Assembly: GCA_020636155.1 (NCBI GenBank)
Contig: JACJYM010000013.1
Location: 18,267 to 82,266 of the forward strand
Direction: 5' to 3'
Length of the DNA stretch: 64,000 nt
DNA from: Lewinellaceae bacterium
GTDB taxonomy: Bacteria > Bacteroidota > Bacteroidia > Chitinophagales > Saprospiraceae
The position numbers and the translations under genes were made by a program. Below, one piece after another: positions 27,760 through 37,764 of this stretch. The first letter of the stretch is position 1. Each line of letters opens with the position of its first letter. The notes beneath the pieces are model-generated. The model ran no database searches, had not been told where the DNA came from, and saw nothing but the letters and a program-made list of their open reading frames with translations.

Positions 27760-29859
27760 ATGGACATGAAGAAGGAATTGTTGGTGAGGGCTTATATCGT
27801 ATTAGCCATGTTTGTTGTGCTTTCTTTTGTGATAATTTATAGGGTATTTACAATTAGTGTAGTGGATGGTGATAAGTGGAGGGCAAAAGCAAATGTGAAT
27901 GTACAATTGCGAGAAGTAGATGCCGATCGAGGTGATATTTATGCTGATGATTTTAGTGTGTTAGCCACCTCAATTCAGTACTTTGAAATCAGAATGGATA
28001 TGACTATCGCGAGTCAGTCTGTCTTTAACGAGGGTTTAGATTCTTTGGCATTGTTGCTCAGTACGACATACCGCACGGATCTTAACAAGTCTCAATGGAA
28101 GGACAGGTTGAAAAGCGAAAGAAAAAAGAAGAATGCTTATTTCTTCATCGCCAAGGGTTTGGATATCTCTCAAAGAAACGAAATACTCGATTTTCCAATT
28201 CTTAGAAATGGAAGATATCGGGGAGGCGCCATCGCAATTAGATATGCTAAGCGAACAAGACCTTTTAAACAGTTGGCGAGAAGAACCATTGGCGAGGATC
28301 GTGATAATTCCCAGAAAGTCGGACTTGAAGGTTATTATGATAAAGTTCTCAAAGGACCATTTTCACAACGTGTGATGAAGCGGGTTTCAGCTGATTCAGA
28401 TCAATGGGTACCGGTTTATGATTTTGGCGATATGGACGTACAGAAAGGCGATGATATCGTTGCGACAATTAATATTCCGATTCAAGACATTGCGCAGCAT
28501 GAACTTGAGACAACATTGATTAGTAGTGATGCAAAAGCTGGAACAGTTATCGTGATGGAAGTGAGCACCGGAAAAATTAAAGCGATTAGCAATTTGAGTC
28601 GGCAAGAGGATGGAAGTTACGCAGAATCTTACAATTATGCGATAGGCAATGCCTCAGAGCCGGGTTCAACCTTTAAATTGGCCTCTGTGCTAGCACTTTT
28701 GGAAGACCACAAGGCTGATATAGATGATTATGTCGATGTGTACGGTGGTAAGAAGAAATTCTATGACCGATGGATGTATGATTCAGAGCCACATCATCGT
28801 GCAAGAGTGACTATGAAAGAAGCTTTTGAGATTTCTTCCAATGTAGGAATTGCGGCAATGGTTCACGAGGCTTACAATAATAAAGACGGAAAACTTAAAT
28901 ATTATAATAGGTTGAAATCTTTTGGATTGACAGAGCCTACAGGCGTCGAATTAAATGGAGAGCCAAAGCCATACATAAAAAATCCGAGTACCGACAAGGA
29001 TATCTGGTATGGTACGACGGTGCCTTGGATGGCACATGGCTACGAACTGCAATTGACCCCTCTTCAAATACTCAACTTTTACAATGCCATTGCAAATAAT
29101 GGGGATATGATGAAGCCAATGTTGGTCTCTCAGATAAGGAAGGAAAATGAAGTAGTTAAAGATTTTCATCCCATCATATTAAAACAAAAAATTGCCTCAG
29201 CAGAAAGTATTGCCAAGGTCAAAGATATGATGGAAGGTGTAGTGGAAGAGGGCACTGGTAAAAAGCTGCAATCTGACCTAGTTAAGATTGCGGGTAAAAC
29301 CGGAACTACTAGAGTGAATTACAACTCATCCGATGACTTTAAAAAATACAATGCTTCATTTGCAGGATACTTTCCGGCAGAAAAACCTAAATATTCGATG
29401 ATTGTCGTGGTATATGAGCCGATTGGAAGTTTTTATGGTGCCAGTGTTGCTGGACCGGTATTTAAAAATATTGCAGAACGAGTCATTAATATTGAAGGAG
29501 ATTTTGGTAAAAATGTAAATATTGCCAATGTTGATTCTAAAAATATACCGGGAAAACATAAGGGATATAATGAGGACTTTAAAGAAATATTTGATTACGT
29601 AGGTATTCAATACAAAGAGAAGACGGAAGATAGTTGGGTAAGTGTCAATCCATTCGATAACAAAATGTTGATAGACGAAAATAAAGTCAATAAAGAAACA
29701 ATACCCAGTGTTGTGGGAATGGGGGCACGGGATGCCGTGTACGTTCTCGAAAACATGGGCTTAAAAGTAAATATTGACGGTGTGGGACGAGTAATCACGC
29801 AGAATATTCTTCCTGGAACACCGGCAAGAGGTCAGAAAATTGAACTTAGGTTGAATTAA
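27760..29859 (+). CDS. ftsI: Penicillin-binding protein (FtsI/PBP3) with C-terminal PASTA domain
   Basis: The 699-residue septal transpeptidase cross-links peptidoglycan during division. It has an N-terminal membrane anchor (about residues 9-29), a PBP dimerisation domain (RGDIYADDFSVLATS near 55) and a transpeptidase domain with SxxK in EPGSTFKLASV (about residue 303), SxN in SSNVGIAAM (about 360) and KTG in GKTGTTRVNY (about 513). The last roughly 60 residues form one PASTA domain (IPSVVGMGARDAVYVLENMG). A single PASTA on FtsI is common in Bacteroidota. The gene lies 6 nt after the ftsL-like gene. Confidence 0.93.
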   Translation: MDMKKELLVRAYIVLAMFVVLSFVIIYRVFTISVVDGDKWRAKANVNVQLREVDADRGDIYADDFSVLATSIQYFEIRMDMTIASQSVFNEGLDSLALLLSTTYRTDLNKSQWKDRLKSERKKKNAYFFIAKGLDISQRNEILDFPILRNGRYRGGAIAIRYAKRTRPFKQLARRTIGEDRDNSQKVGLEGYYDKVLKGPFSQRVMKRVSADSDQWVPVYDFGDMDVQKGDDIVATINIPIQDIAQHELETTLISSDAKAGTVIVMEVSTGKIKAISNLSRQEDGSYAESYNYAIGNASEPGSTFKLASVLALLEDHKADIDDYVDVYGGKKKFYDRWMYDSEPHHRARVTMKEAFEISSNVGIAAMVHEAYNNKDGKLKYYNRLKSFGLTEPTGVELNGEPKPYIKNPSTDKDIWYGTTVPWMAHGYELQLTPLQILNFYNAIANNGDMMKPMLVSQIRKENEVVKDFHPIILKQKIASAESIAKVKDMMEGVVEEGTGKKLQSDLVKIAGKTGTTRVNYNSSDDFKKYNASFAGYFPAEKPKYSMIVVVYEPIGSFYGASVAGPVFKNIAERVINIEGDFGKNVNIANVDSKNIPGKHKGYNEDFKEIFDYVGIQYKEKTEDSWVSVNPFDNKMLIDENKVNKETIPSVVGMGARDAVYVLENMGLKVNIDGVGRVITQNILPGTPARGQKIELRLN

Positions 29860-29871
29860 TTAAGTGATAAA

Positions 29872-31332
29872 ATGACCAAAAAGTTATTTGAAATAATCGA
29901 TCGTGCGAGAGTAGAAGAAGTGGTAGGAAATGATGTCGCGATAGAAGGATTTGCGTTGGATTCTAGAAAAATTCAAAAAAATTACCTTTTCGCAGCGTTC
30001 AAAGGCAGTGTGTCTGATGGACATCAATACATTGATACCGCGATAACAAACGGAGCAGTGGCAGTCTTGTGTGAGACTCGACCTGAAAATTTGAAAGAGG
30101 GAATCAGTTACATAGTTTCAAAAAATGCTCGACTTGTATTAGGAGATATGTTGTCGAAATTCCATGAGTTGAAATCAAAGGAATATAAATTGGTTGGAGT
30201 GACTGGCACCAATGGAAAAACGACAGTAGCCACACTTTTGTACCAGCTATTTTCAAAACTAGGTTACAAGTGTGGGTTAATATCGACCGTGGAGAATATC
30301 ATTGGTACGGAAAAGATAGCCTCAACACATACCACACCAGATGTTGTAAGCTTTCATCAGTTATTGAATCAGATGATTGAGGAACATTGCACTCACATTT
30401 TTATGGAAGTGAGTTCACATGCCATTGATCAGGATAGGATTGCAAGTGCTGATTTTAAAATTGGAATTTTTACCAATATTTCACACGATCATTTAGATTA
30501 TCATAAAACGTATAAAAATTATATAAACGCAAAGAAAAAGTTCTTTGATGGATTACCGAGGGAGTCAACTTCAATAGTGAATATTGACGACAAAGTGGGA
30601 AAAGTAATGGTTCAGAATACGAAGTCTAGGATTAAAACTTATGCCCTTAGAAGTATGGCAGACTATAAAGCCAAGATATTGGAAGACAATATTTTTGGAT
30701 TGAATCTCGACATAGCCGGAAATGATATTTTTTTCAAATTATCCGGTGAATTCAATGCTTATAATCTGCTTGCAGTCTATGCTACTTCTATGGAATTGGG
30801 AGAGGATTCTGGTACTGTTCTTACCACGCTGAGCTCACTACAAGGGGCTTCTGGTAGATTTGAAAAAATATATAAAAAGGGATCTGAAAAATTAGGAATA
30901 GTCGATTATGCTCACACTCCGGACGCTTTAGAAAATGTGCTTGTGACGATAAAGGAAGTTGTTCCACATGATGCAAAAATCATCACCGTGGTAGGATGCG
31001 GAGGAGATAGAGATCGGACCAAGAGACCGGAAATGGCATCAATAGCCTGTCAATATTCGGATAAAGTCATATTGACAAGCGACAATCCGAGATCTGAAAA
31101 TCCACAAGATATTGTTGATGAAATGATGAGGGGAGTCAAGGACGATGATGAATATAAAGTGCTTCAGATATTAGATCGCAAATCTGCAATACAAACGGCT
31201 GTAAGCCTTGCTGGAATTACAGATTGCGTGTTGGTAGCGGGTAAAGGTCACGAAGATTATCAGGAAATAAAAGGTATAAAATATCCCTTTGACGATCGAA
31301 AAATACTGGCAGAAATGCTAGAGAAAATATAG
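29872..31332 (+). CDS. murE: UDP-MurNAc-tripeptide ligase MurE
   Basis: The 486-residue cytosolic Mur ligase adds the third amino acid to UDP-MurNAc-dipeptide using ATP. It shows the ATP loop GVTGTNGKTTVATLLY (about residues 109-124), the central-domain MEVSSHAIDQDRI, and TSDNPRSENPQDIVDEM (about 401-417). The DNPR motif is the signature of enzymes that add meso-diaminopimelate rather than lysine. Start 12 nt after ftsI. A structured 198-nt spacer follows before mraY, unlike the other tight junctions of this cluster. Confidence 0.95.
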   Translation: MTKKLFEIIDRARVEEVVGNDVAIEGFALDSRKIQKNYLFAAFKGSVSDGHQYIDTAITNGAVAVLCETRPENLKEGISYIVSKNARLVLGDMLSKFHELKSKEYKLVGVTGTNGKTTVATLLYQLFSKLGYKCGLISTVENIIGTEKIASTHTTPDVVSFHQLLNQMIEEHCTHIFMEVSSHAIDQDRIASADFKIGIFTNISHDHLDYHKTYKNYINAKKKFFDGLPRESTSIVNIDDKVGKVMVQNTKSRIKTYALRSMADYKAKILEDNIFGLNLDIAGNDIFFKLSGEFNAYNLLAVYATSMELGEDSGTVLTTLSSLQGASGRFEKIYKKGSEKLGIVDYAHTPDALENVLVTIKEVVPHDAKIITVVGCGGDRDRTKRPEMASIACQYSDKVILTSDNPRSENPQDIVDEMMRGVKDDDEYKVLQILDRKSAIQTAVSLAGITDCVLVAGKGHEDYQEIKGIKYPFDDRKILAEMLEKI

Positions 31333-31456
31333 TCGGGTCTAAAGAAAACTCGACAGAAGAATAGGTTCTATTATCATTCTCAGGTTGGTTTTAACAGTTG
31401 CGGCAGTCCTCTGTCGGATAAAGATTCAACAAGTCTGTTTGCAGCTGTTTTTTTTT
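31332..31456 (+). promoter_or_regulatory. Attenuator-like RNA structure between murE and mraY
   Basis: A terminator-like hairpin pairs AACAGTTGC (31393-31401) with GCAGCTGTT (31441-31449, one G.T) and ends in nine T (31448-31456). Its loop region contains TCCTCTGTCG (31407-31416), which can instead pair with CGACAGAAGA (31351-31360, one mismatch). That segment can itself pair upstream (GTCGGGT 31332-31338 with ACTCGAC 31348-31354). The arms interleave, so the folds exclude one another. Regulation is inferred from the sequence only; it could equally be a partial terminator that lowers mraY expression. Confidence 0.45.
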
Positions 31457-31530
31457 AAAATCAATGTTCGATAATAGAAAAATTAAAAAGAAACTAATAA
31501 GAATCAAAATAAGAAAACTGACATTGGGAG

Positions 31531-32784
31531 ATGCTGTACTATTTGTTTGACTATTTGAATAAAGAATTCAATTTACCGGGTACGGGCTTGTTTCAATACA
31601 TCTCTTTCAGGTCAGCCGCTGCCATTATTGTGGCACTCTTGATTTCCTTTGTTTTTGGAAACAGGATCATAAGTACTTTGAAAAGGTTGCAAGTAGGAGA
31701 GAGTGTAAGAGAATTAGGCCTAGATGGTCAAAAAGAGAAGGAAGGTACCCCTACGATGGGTGGTTTTATCATCATTTTAGCGACAGTCATCCCATGCTTG
31801 CTTTTTGCGAGACTTGACAATGTGTATATTCTACTCTTGTTATTTACCACGTTGTGGATGGGGTTTATCGGATTTCTGGACGATTACATTAAGGTTTTTA
31901 GAAGAAATAAGGATGGCCTGAAGGGAAAGTTCAAAATCTTGGGTCAAGTAGTACTCGGTTTGGTAGTGGCATGCGTTATGCTATGGAACAATCAAATTAC
32001 CATAAGAATGCCCTATCAAGATGCAGTCAATGGCGGATACAAGATTGTAGAAACCTATACCACATCCGATAATACTAACTTACCTTTAAAAATGGCTTAT
32101 GTGAAATCGACGATGACCAATGTTCCATTTTTTAAAAATAATAATTTTGACTACAAGTATTTGGTTTCATTTTTTTGGGACAATGCGGATAATTGGGTGT
32201 GGATAGTATTTATTCCCATTATCATCTTTATTGTGACTGCGGTGTCCAATGCTGCCAATCTGACGGATGGCATTGATGGTTTGGCCGCCGGAACTTCTGC
32301 GATTATTGGGATGACATTGGCGGTTTTTGCCTATGTGAGTGGTAACACCATCATGGCAGAATACTTGAATATCTTTTTTCTCCCCAACAGTAGTGAAATG
32401 GTAATTTTTGCTTCTTGTTTTCTAGCCGCTTGTATTGGATTTTTATGGTACAATTCATATCCGGCACAAGTGTTTATGGGAGATACAGGCAGTCTGATGC
32501 TTGGAGGTGTTATTGCGGTCATGGCGGTATTGTTAAGAAAAGAGTGGCTAATCCCATTATTATGCGGAATATTTTTAGTTGAAAATCTAAGTGTGGTCAT
32601 GCAGGTTTCTTATTTCAAATACACGAAAAAGAAATTCGGTGAAGGAAGGCGAATTTTTAAGATGTCACCACTCCATCACCACTACCAAAAATTGGGAATA
32701 CACGAAGCAAAAATTGTCACTCGATTTTGGATTGTCGGAATATTCCTTGCGATACTCACGGTGATTACTCTTAAAATCCGATAG
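31531..32784 (+). CDS. mraY: Phospho-N-acetylmuramoyl-pentapeptide transferase MraY
   Basis: The 417-residue integral membrane enzyme transfers phospho-MurNAc-pentapeptide to undecaprenyl phosphate, making lipid I. Catalytic Asp motifs are GFIGFLDDYIK (about residue 111) and NAANLTDGIDGLAAG (about 240), with the HHHYQKLG histidine motif near 385. It is about 55 residues longer than E. coli MraY because of an extracytoplasmic insertion (about residues 165-215), as in other Bacteroidota. GGGAG just before the ATG is a good ribosome-binding site. murD begins at the very next base. Confidence 0.96.
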   Translation: MLYYLFDYLNKEFNLPGTGLFQYISFRSAAAIIVALLISFVFGNRIISTLKRLQVGESVRELGLDGQKEKEGTPTMGGFIIILATVIPCLLFARLDNVYILLLLFTTLWMGFIGFLDDYIKVFRRNKDGLKGKFKILGQVVLGLVVACVMLWNNQITIRMPYQDAVNGGYKIVETYTTSDNTNLPLKMAYVKSTMTNVPFFKNNNFDYKYLVSFFWDNADNWVWIVFIPIIIFIVTAVSNAANLTDGIDGLAAGTSAIIGMTLAVFAYVSGNTIMAEYLNIFFLPNSSEMVIFASCFLAACIGFLWYNSYPAQVFMGDTGSLMLGGVIAVMAVLLRKEWLIPLLCGIFLVENLSVVMQVSYFKYTKKKFGEGRRIFKMSPLHHHYQKLGIHEAKIVTRFWIVGIFLAILTVITLKIR

Positions 32785-34092
32785 ATGAACATAGAAAAAG
32801 TTCTAGTCATCGGTGGCGGAGAAAGTGGCGTAGGTGCCGCTCTACTTGCAAAGAAGAAAAATTATCAAGTTTTTCTCTCAGATCGTGGAAAGCTAAAAAG
32901 CGAACATAGAGAGGAGCTGATTAATCATAATATCCCTTTTGAAGAAGAGGGACACAACATTGAAAAGTTAATAGGTTTTGGTTTTGACATAATTGTCAAG
33001 AGCCCTGGAGTGCCGAATCATGCTCCTGTCTTCAGCATGTTAAATATAGAAGATCGAGATATTATCTCGGAGATTGAGTTTGGTTCTATTCACTATTCGG
33101 GAAAAATTATTGCCGTTACAGGTAGTAACGGCAAGACAACGACTTCAGGGCTCATTTTTCATATTCTCAATTCCGCTGGGTTGGATGTCGGGTTGGGCGG
33201 CAATTATGGAATAAGCTTTTGTAGAATTCTCACAGAACGGGAGCCTCAGGTGATGGTTCTGGAGATGAGTAGTTTCCAATTAGATGATGTCAAGTCATTT
33301 AGGCCTTTCGTTGCTGTAATATTGAATATCACGCCTGATCATCTCGATCGGTACGATTATGATATTAATAAATATGCGGAGGCAAAATTTAAAATTACTC
33401 AGGCACAAACTGCAAAAGACATTCTCATTCTTAATCAAGACGATAAAATTATAGCTGATATTCTTAAAAGTAAGAAGATCAATGCCAAGGTGATTAAAAT
33501 CTCAAAAGAAAATTATCTCCCAGCGATTAAAAATCAGTATGGCGGTACTTTCTCATTGAATCTCATGGGCAGGCACAATGCTCTCAATAGTTTATGTGCC
33601 ATTGATGTTGCAAGAATTTTTGGATTGTCTGATAAGGTCATACAAGAGCATTTATTGACATTTAAGAATGATTCACATCGGCTGGAAAACGTGGCGATTA
33701 TCAACGATGTCAAATATATCAATGACAGCAAAGCCACAAATGTAGATTCTGTGTATTATGCTCTTGAAGCTATGGAAAGTCCCGTGATTTGGATAGCAGG
33801 TGGTACCGACAAGGGCAATGATTATAACGATATAATCGATTTTGTGAAAGAAAAAGTAGAGATATTGATATGTCTTGGAATTGATAATACAAAGTTGAAA
33901 ACTGCTTTTGAAAATATTGTAACTGTATTCGAAACACAAAGTATGACCGAAGCAGTGGCTATTGCAGCTGAAAATGCAGAATCTGGTGCGACGGTTTTAT
34001 TGTCACCTGCATGTGCGAGCTTTGACTTATTTAAGAATTATGTAGACAGAGGTGATCAATTCAAATCTGCAGTTTTAAAATTGAAAGAATAA
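32785..34092 (+). CDS. murD: UDP-MurNAc-alanine-D-glutamate ligase MurD
   Basis: The 435-residue cytosolic ligase adds D-glutamate to UDP-MurNAc-L-alanine with ATP. Visible features are the N-terminal Rossmann-like GGGESGVGAALLA, the ATP loop AVTGSNGKTTTSGLIFH (about residues 110-126), LEMSSFQLDDV, and NDSKATNVDSVYYALE in the C-terminal domain. Length is normal. The ATG directly follows the mraY stop with no spacer, so translation is probably coupled. Confidence 0.95.
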   Translation: MNIEKVLVIGGGESGVGAALLAKKKNYQVFLSDRGKLKSEHREELINHNIPFEEEGHNIEKLIGFGFDIIVKSPGVPNHAPVFSMLNIEDRDIISEIEFGSIHYSGKIIAVTGSNGKTTTSGLIFHILNSAGLDVGLGGNYGISFCRILTEREPQVMVLEMSSFQLDDVKSFRPFVAVILNITPDHLDRYDYDINKYAEAKFKITQAQTAKDILILNQDDKIIADILKSKKINAKVIKISKENYLPAIKNQYGGTFSLNLMGRHNALNSLCAIDVARIFGLSDKVIQEHLLTFKNDSHRLENVAIINDVKYINDSKATNVDSVYYALEAMESPVIWIAGGTDKGNDYNDIIDFVKEKVEILICLGIDNTKLKTAFENIVTVFETQSMTEAVAIAAENAESGATVLLSPACASFDLFKNYVDRGDQFKSAVLKLKE

Positions 34093-34110
34093 ACATATTT
34101 AAAAAATACA

Positions 34111-35295
34111 TTGAACGCTGTTATTACTTCATATCGAAATCTAAAAGGAGACAAGAGCATTTGGCTCATCGTTTTCTTATTGTCTATACTAAGCTTGTTG
34201 GCAGTCTATAGCTCAACAGGCAGTATTGCTTTTAAGGACAGAGGTGGTAATACGGAGTTTTATTTAATTAAACAGGCAATATTTGTTGGATTGGGTATAT
34301 TTCTAACTTGGGTCAGCTACAGACTGCACTATATGAAATATATGAAGCTAGCCCCCATATTACTAGCGATTACCATACCATTATTATTGTACACTTTGTT
34401 TTTTGGCGCTGATATAAATCAAGCCAGAAGATGGATTGTTATCCCATGGATAGACATTTCATTTCAAACTTCCGATTTAGCTAAAATTGCTCTGATTATG
34501 TTCGTCGCCCGTTCTCTGGCGACGAAACAAGAGTTTATTAAGGACTTTAAGCAGGCATTTTTACCCATTATTTTACCCATTTTACTGATTTGTGCTTTGA
34601 TAGCACCAATGGATTTATCGACAGCGGCATTGCTTTTTGTCACCTGCTTGTTGATGATGTTTGTCGGTCGTATTTCCCTTCGATTCGTATTTATGTTGGG
34701 ATTGGCAGGTGCGGCGGTGATTGCACTTATTTTCGCATTGGGGCTAGTGTTTCCTGATTTTATTAGATCAGAAACCTGGATTACTAGGATTACGGATTTT
34801 TTTGGTTCTTCTGATGGAGAGTATCAGGTGCAACAAGCTAAAATTGCCATCGCCTCAGGTGAGTTTTTTGGGTTGGGACCTGGAAATAGTTTGCAACGAA
34901 ATTATTTACCGTATGCTTATGCTGACTGCATCTATGCGATCATCTGCGAGGAGTATGGCATGATAGGAGGCATTGCTTTGATAGGATTGTACCTGTGGCT
35001 TTTATTCAGAAGTATCAGCTTGGTGACTCGATCACCCCGTGCTTTTGGAGCGATATTATCCTTAGGCTTGGCATTGAATATTGTGATTCAGGCTTTCGCC
35101 AATATTGCGGTGTCCGTGCAATTGGTGCCCGCAACAGGATTGACATTACCTATGGTAAGTATGGGAGGTACGAGCTTGATATTTACTTGTATTTCGATAG
35201 GCATCATACTGAGTGTGAGCCGATTTGTGGAACAGGCGGATATCAAAAAGAATGAACTCATTGAAATCGAAAAGGTCAATGCGGGTACTAATTAG
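34111..35295 (+). CDS. ftsW: SEDS-family septal glycosyltransferase FtsW
   Basis: The 394-residue membrane protein polymerises glycan strands at the septum as partner of FtsI. About ten transmembrane helices and SEDS hallmarks are visible: LLAVYSSTGSIAF, DISFQTSDLAKIALIMFVAR (catalytic-region Asp after the fourth loop), QQAKIAIASGEFFGLGPGNS and TGLTLPMVSMGGTSLIF. The start is the TTG at 34111; no ATG gives the first helix intact. Its 3' end overlaps murG by 17 nt. Confidence 0.93.
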   Translation: MNAVITSYRNLKGDKSIWLIVFLLSILSLLAVYSSTGSIAFKDRGGNTEFYLIKQAIFVGLGIFLTWVSYRLHYMKYMKLAPILLAITIPLLLYTLFFGADINQARRWIVIPWIDISFQTSDLAKIALIMFVARSLATKQEFIKDFKQAFLPIILPILLICALIAPMDLSTAALLFVTCLLMMFVGRISLRFVFMLGLAGAAVIALIFALGLVFPDFIRSETWITRITDFFGSSDGEYQVQQAKIAIASGEFFGLGPGNSLQRNYLPYAYADCIYAIICEEYGMIGGIALIGLYLWLLFRSISLVTRSPRAFGAILSLGLALNIVIQAFANIAVSVQLVPATGLTLPMVSMGGTSLIFTCISIGIILSVSRFVEQADIKKNELIEIEKVNAGTN

Positions 35296-36376
35296 TGGAG
35301 GAGGTACCGGTGGCCATATATTTCCTGCAATTGCGATTGCAGATGCTTTGAAAGCAAAGTATAAAGATACAGAAATCCTATTTGTAGGTGCTCAGGGAAA
35401 AATGGAAATGGAACGAGTGCCAGCAGCAGGTTATCCCATCAAAGGATTGTGGATAAGTGGATTTCAAAGAAAATTGACATTTAGGAATTTACTATTTCCG
35501 GTCAAACTACTTTGGTCAATGGCTCAGGTCGTTGGTATTGTAAAGCGATTTAATCCTGATGTAGTGGTAGGCGTTGGTGGTTATGCCAGCGGCCCTGCAT
35601 TGAAAGTATCCGGATTTTTAGGACATAAAACTGCCATTCAGGAGCAGAACAGCTATCCTGGCGCTACCAATCGATTATTGGCTAAAAAAGCTGAACAGAT
35701 ATTTGTTGCCTATCCTGACATGGATAAGTTTTTTGAAAAAAGTAAAATCGTGTTTAGTGGCAATCCCATTAGACTGGACATAGTAAAAAAAGATATTTCG
35801 ACTTCGGAAGCAAAGACTCACCTTGGCTTGGATCAAAATAAGAAAACTATCCTTATCATGGGTGGAAGTCTGGGAGCAAGATCGCTTAATGAAGCCGTGA
35901 TGCATCTCAAAGAATTGTGGCTTGAGAACCCACATATACAACTGTTTTGGCAGGTTGGTAAATTGTATTATGAAGACTACATCGATACCGATGTAGCAAA
36001 ATTGCCGAATGTAAATGTTGTAGCCTTTATTGATGACATGGCTATGGTTTATGCCGCTTCAGATATTGTGGTGTGTAGGGCTGGTGCCTTGACCATTTCT
36101 GAAATTGCGGTTTTAGAGAAACCGGCAATCTTGATCCCATCTCCGAATGTTGCTGAAGATCACCAGACTAAAAATGCTATGGCATTAGTTGATGCAGGTG
36201 CCGCATGGATGGTCAGTGATGCCAATCTCAAAAACGAACTCGAGGGTAAAATAAATTACTTGCTTGACAATGAAGCAGAATGTAAGCTTAAGGGGGAGAA
36301 ACTGAGATTATTTGCTAAGCCAAATGCAGCCAACGAAATCGCTGAAACACTGCATCAGATCACTCTTAAAAGTTAA
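35279..36376 (+). CDS. murG: UDP-GlcNAc:lipid I transferase MurG
   Basis: The 365-residue peripheral membrane glycosyltransferase (GT28) converts lipid I to lipid II. I choose the ATG at 35279 because it gives the family-standard start MRVLISGGGTGGHIFPAIA and follows AAAGG; frames from 35225 or 35252 add untypical residues inside ftsW. Other motifs are VVGVGGYASGPAL, AIQEQNSYPGATNRLLA, ILIMGGSLGARSLNEAV and CRAGALTISEIA. Overlap with ftsW suggests coupled translation; murC starts 2 nt after its stop. Confidence 0.95.
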   Translation: MRVLISGGGTGGHIFPAIAIADALKAKYKDTEILFVGAQGKMEMERVPAAGYPIKGLWISGFQRKLTFRNLLFPVKLLWSMAQVVGIVKRFNPDVVVGVGGYASGPALKVSGFLGHKTAIQEQNSYPGATNRLLAKKAEQIFVAYPDMDKFFEKSKIVFSGNPIRLDIVKKDISTSEAKTHLGLDQNKKTILIMGGSLGARSLNEAVMHLKELWLENPHIQLFWQVGKLYYEDYIDTDVAKLPNVNVVAFIDDMAMVYAASDIVVCRAGALTISEIAVLEKPAILIPSPNVAEDHQTKNAMALVDAGAAWMVSDANLKNELEGKINYLLDNEAECKLKGEKLRLFAKPNAANEIAETLHQITLKS

Positions 36377-36378
36377 AA

Positions 36379-37764
36379 GTGATACCAATTGAAAAAGTAA
36401 AATCGGTATTTTTTATCGGCATCGGGGGCATCGGAATGAGTGCCTTGGCTAGATACCTAAATACCAAAAATATAAAAGTTTCCGGTTATGATAAGACGGA
36501 AACTCAGCTTACTAAAAAGTTAGTAAGTGAAGGAATTGACATACATTATCAGGATGAAATTGAAAACATTCCTACGGATATTGATTTGGTGGTTTATACA
36601 CCGGCCATTCCAAAGAATCACAAGCAATTTAATTACCTGTTGGATAGTGGAATTCCTGTCGTAAAGCGAGCAAAATTGCTAGGCTTGATGACGGAAAGGC
36701 ATAAACTCATTGCGGTAGCTGGGACACACGGTAAAACCACAACGAGTGCCATGGTAAGCTATCTTGCTATTCAATGTGATATCAAAGTAACTGCTTTTTT
36801 GGGAGGAATTGCCCACGCTTTTGATTCCAATTTTATCGATGGCGATAGTGAGTGGATGGTAGCCGAAGCGGATGAATATGACCGCTCTTTTTTGAGCCTT
36901 ATTCCGGTCATCAGTGTGGTTAACTCCGTGGATGCTGACCACTTGGATATCTACGGGACGGAAAGTGCAATATTAGAGTCTTTTGCAGAATTTATGTGCA
37001 GGACTAAACCAGGAGGTCACTTAATTATTCCAAGCGAAGTGGAAAGAAAATTAACTCCTGAAATTCGAGAGAAATTGAGTGCTAAAAAAGTGAAAGTCGT
37101 GAGTTTTGGAAGTGAAAATTCTGAGGTGATTTACTCCAATGTAGGTGTTGAGGGTGCTTCTTATACTTTCGATTATGAATATGAAGGATTCAAATTGCAA
37201 CATTTAAAATTGGGAATGCCCGGTATTCACAACCTGAAAAACATGGTCGCAGCCATTACGGCCGTTCTGCTCACGGGCTCTGCAAGTATCGCTAGGATTC
37301 CGGATGCAGTATCTGCGTTTTCAGGAATTAAGCGGCGTTTTGAACTGGTTTGGGATGGGAAAATAAAGTACATTGATGATTATGCTCATCATCCCACGGA
37401 GTTGGAAGCGACGATAAGCAGTGCTAAAATGATGTATCCTGAAAAGAAAGTATTAGGGGTTTTTCAGCCACACCTTTTTAGCAGGACACGAGACTTTTAT
37501 AAGGGATTTGCGGAGGCACTAGACGAATTGGATGAAGTGATATTGCTGCCAATTTATCCTGCTCGAGAATTGCCAATGGAGGGTGTGGAAAGTGAGATGA
37601 TTGCTGGAGAGATGAAAAATGAAAATGTCAAAGTCGTTCCTTTTGATAAACTAATAGAAGAATTAAAAAATAGAAAATTTGATGTTTTGTTGACTTTAGG
37701 TGCCGGAGATATAGACTTGCACGTAAATGAGATTAAAGCATGGCTTAAATATGAACAGTATTAA
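36379..37764 (+). CDS. murC: UDP-MurNAc-L-alanine ligase MurC
   Basis: The 461-residue ligase adds the first amino acid, L-alanine, to UDP-MurNAc. It starts with GTG at 36379 and shows the N-terminal FFIGIGGIGMSALARYLN, ATP loop AVAGTHGKTTTSAMVSYLA (about residues 111-129), EADEYDRSFLSL, and YIDDYAHHPTELEATI in the C-terminal domain. GIGGIGMS is typical for MurC. Its end overlaps the likely start of the ftsQ-like gene by 14 nt. Confidence 0.95.
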   Translation: MIPIEKVKSVFFIGIGGIGMSALARYLNTKNIKVSGYDKTETQLTKKLVSEGIDIHYQDEIENIPTDIDLVVYTPAIPKNHKQFNYLLDSGIPVVKRAKLLGLMTERHKLIAVAGTHGKTTTSAMVSYLAIQCDIKVTAFLGGIAHAFDSNFIDGDSEWMVAEADEYDRSFLSLIPVISVVNSVDADHLDIYGTESAILESFAEFMCRTKPGGHLIIPSEVERKLTPEIREKLSAKKVKVVSFGSENSEVIYSNVGVEGASYTFDYEYEGFKLQHLKLGMPGIHNLKNMVAAITAVLLTGSASIARIPDAVSAFSGIKRRFELVWDGKIKYIDDYAHHPTELEATISSAKMMYPEKKVLGVFQPHLFSRTRDFYKGFAEALDELDEVILLPIYPARELPMEGVESEMIAGEMKNENVKVVPFDKLIEELKNRKFDVLLTLGAGDIDLHVNEIKAWLKYEQY

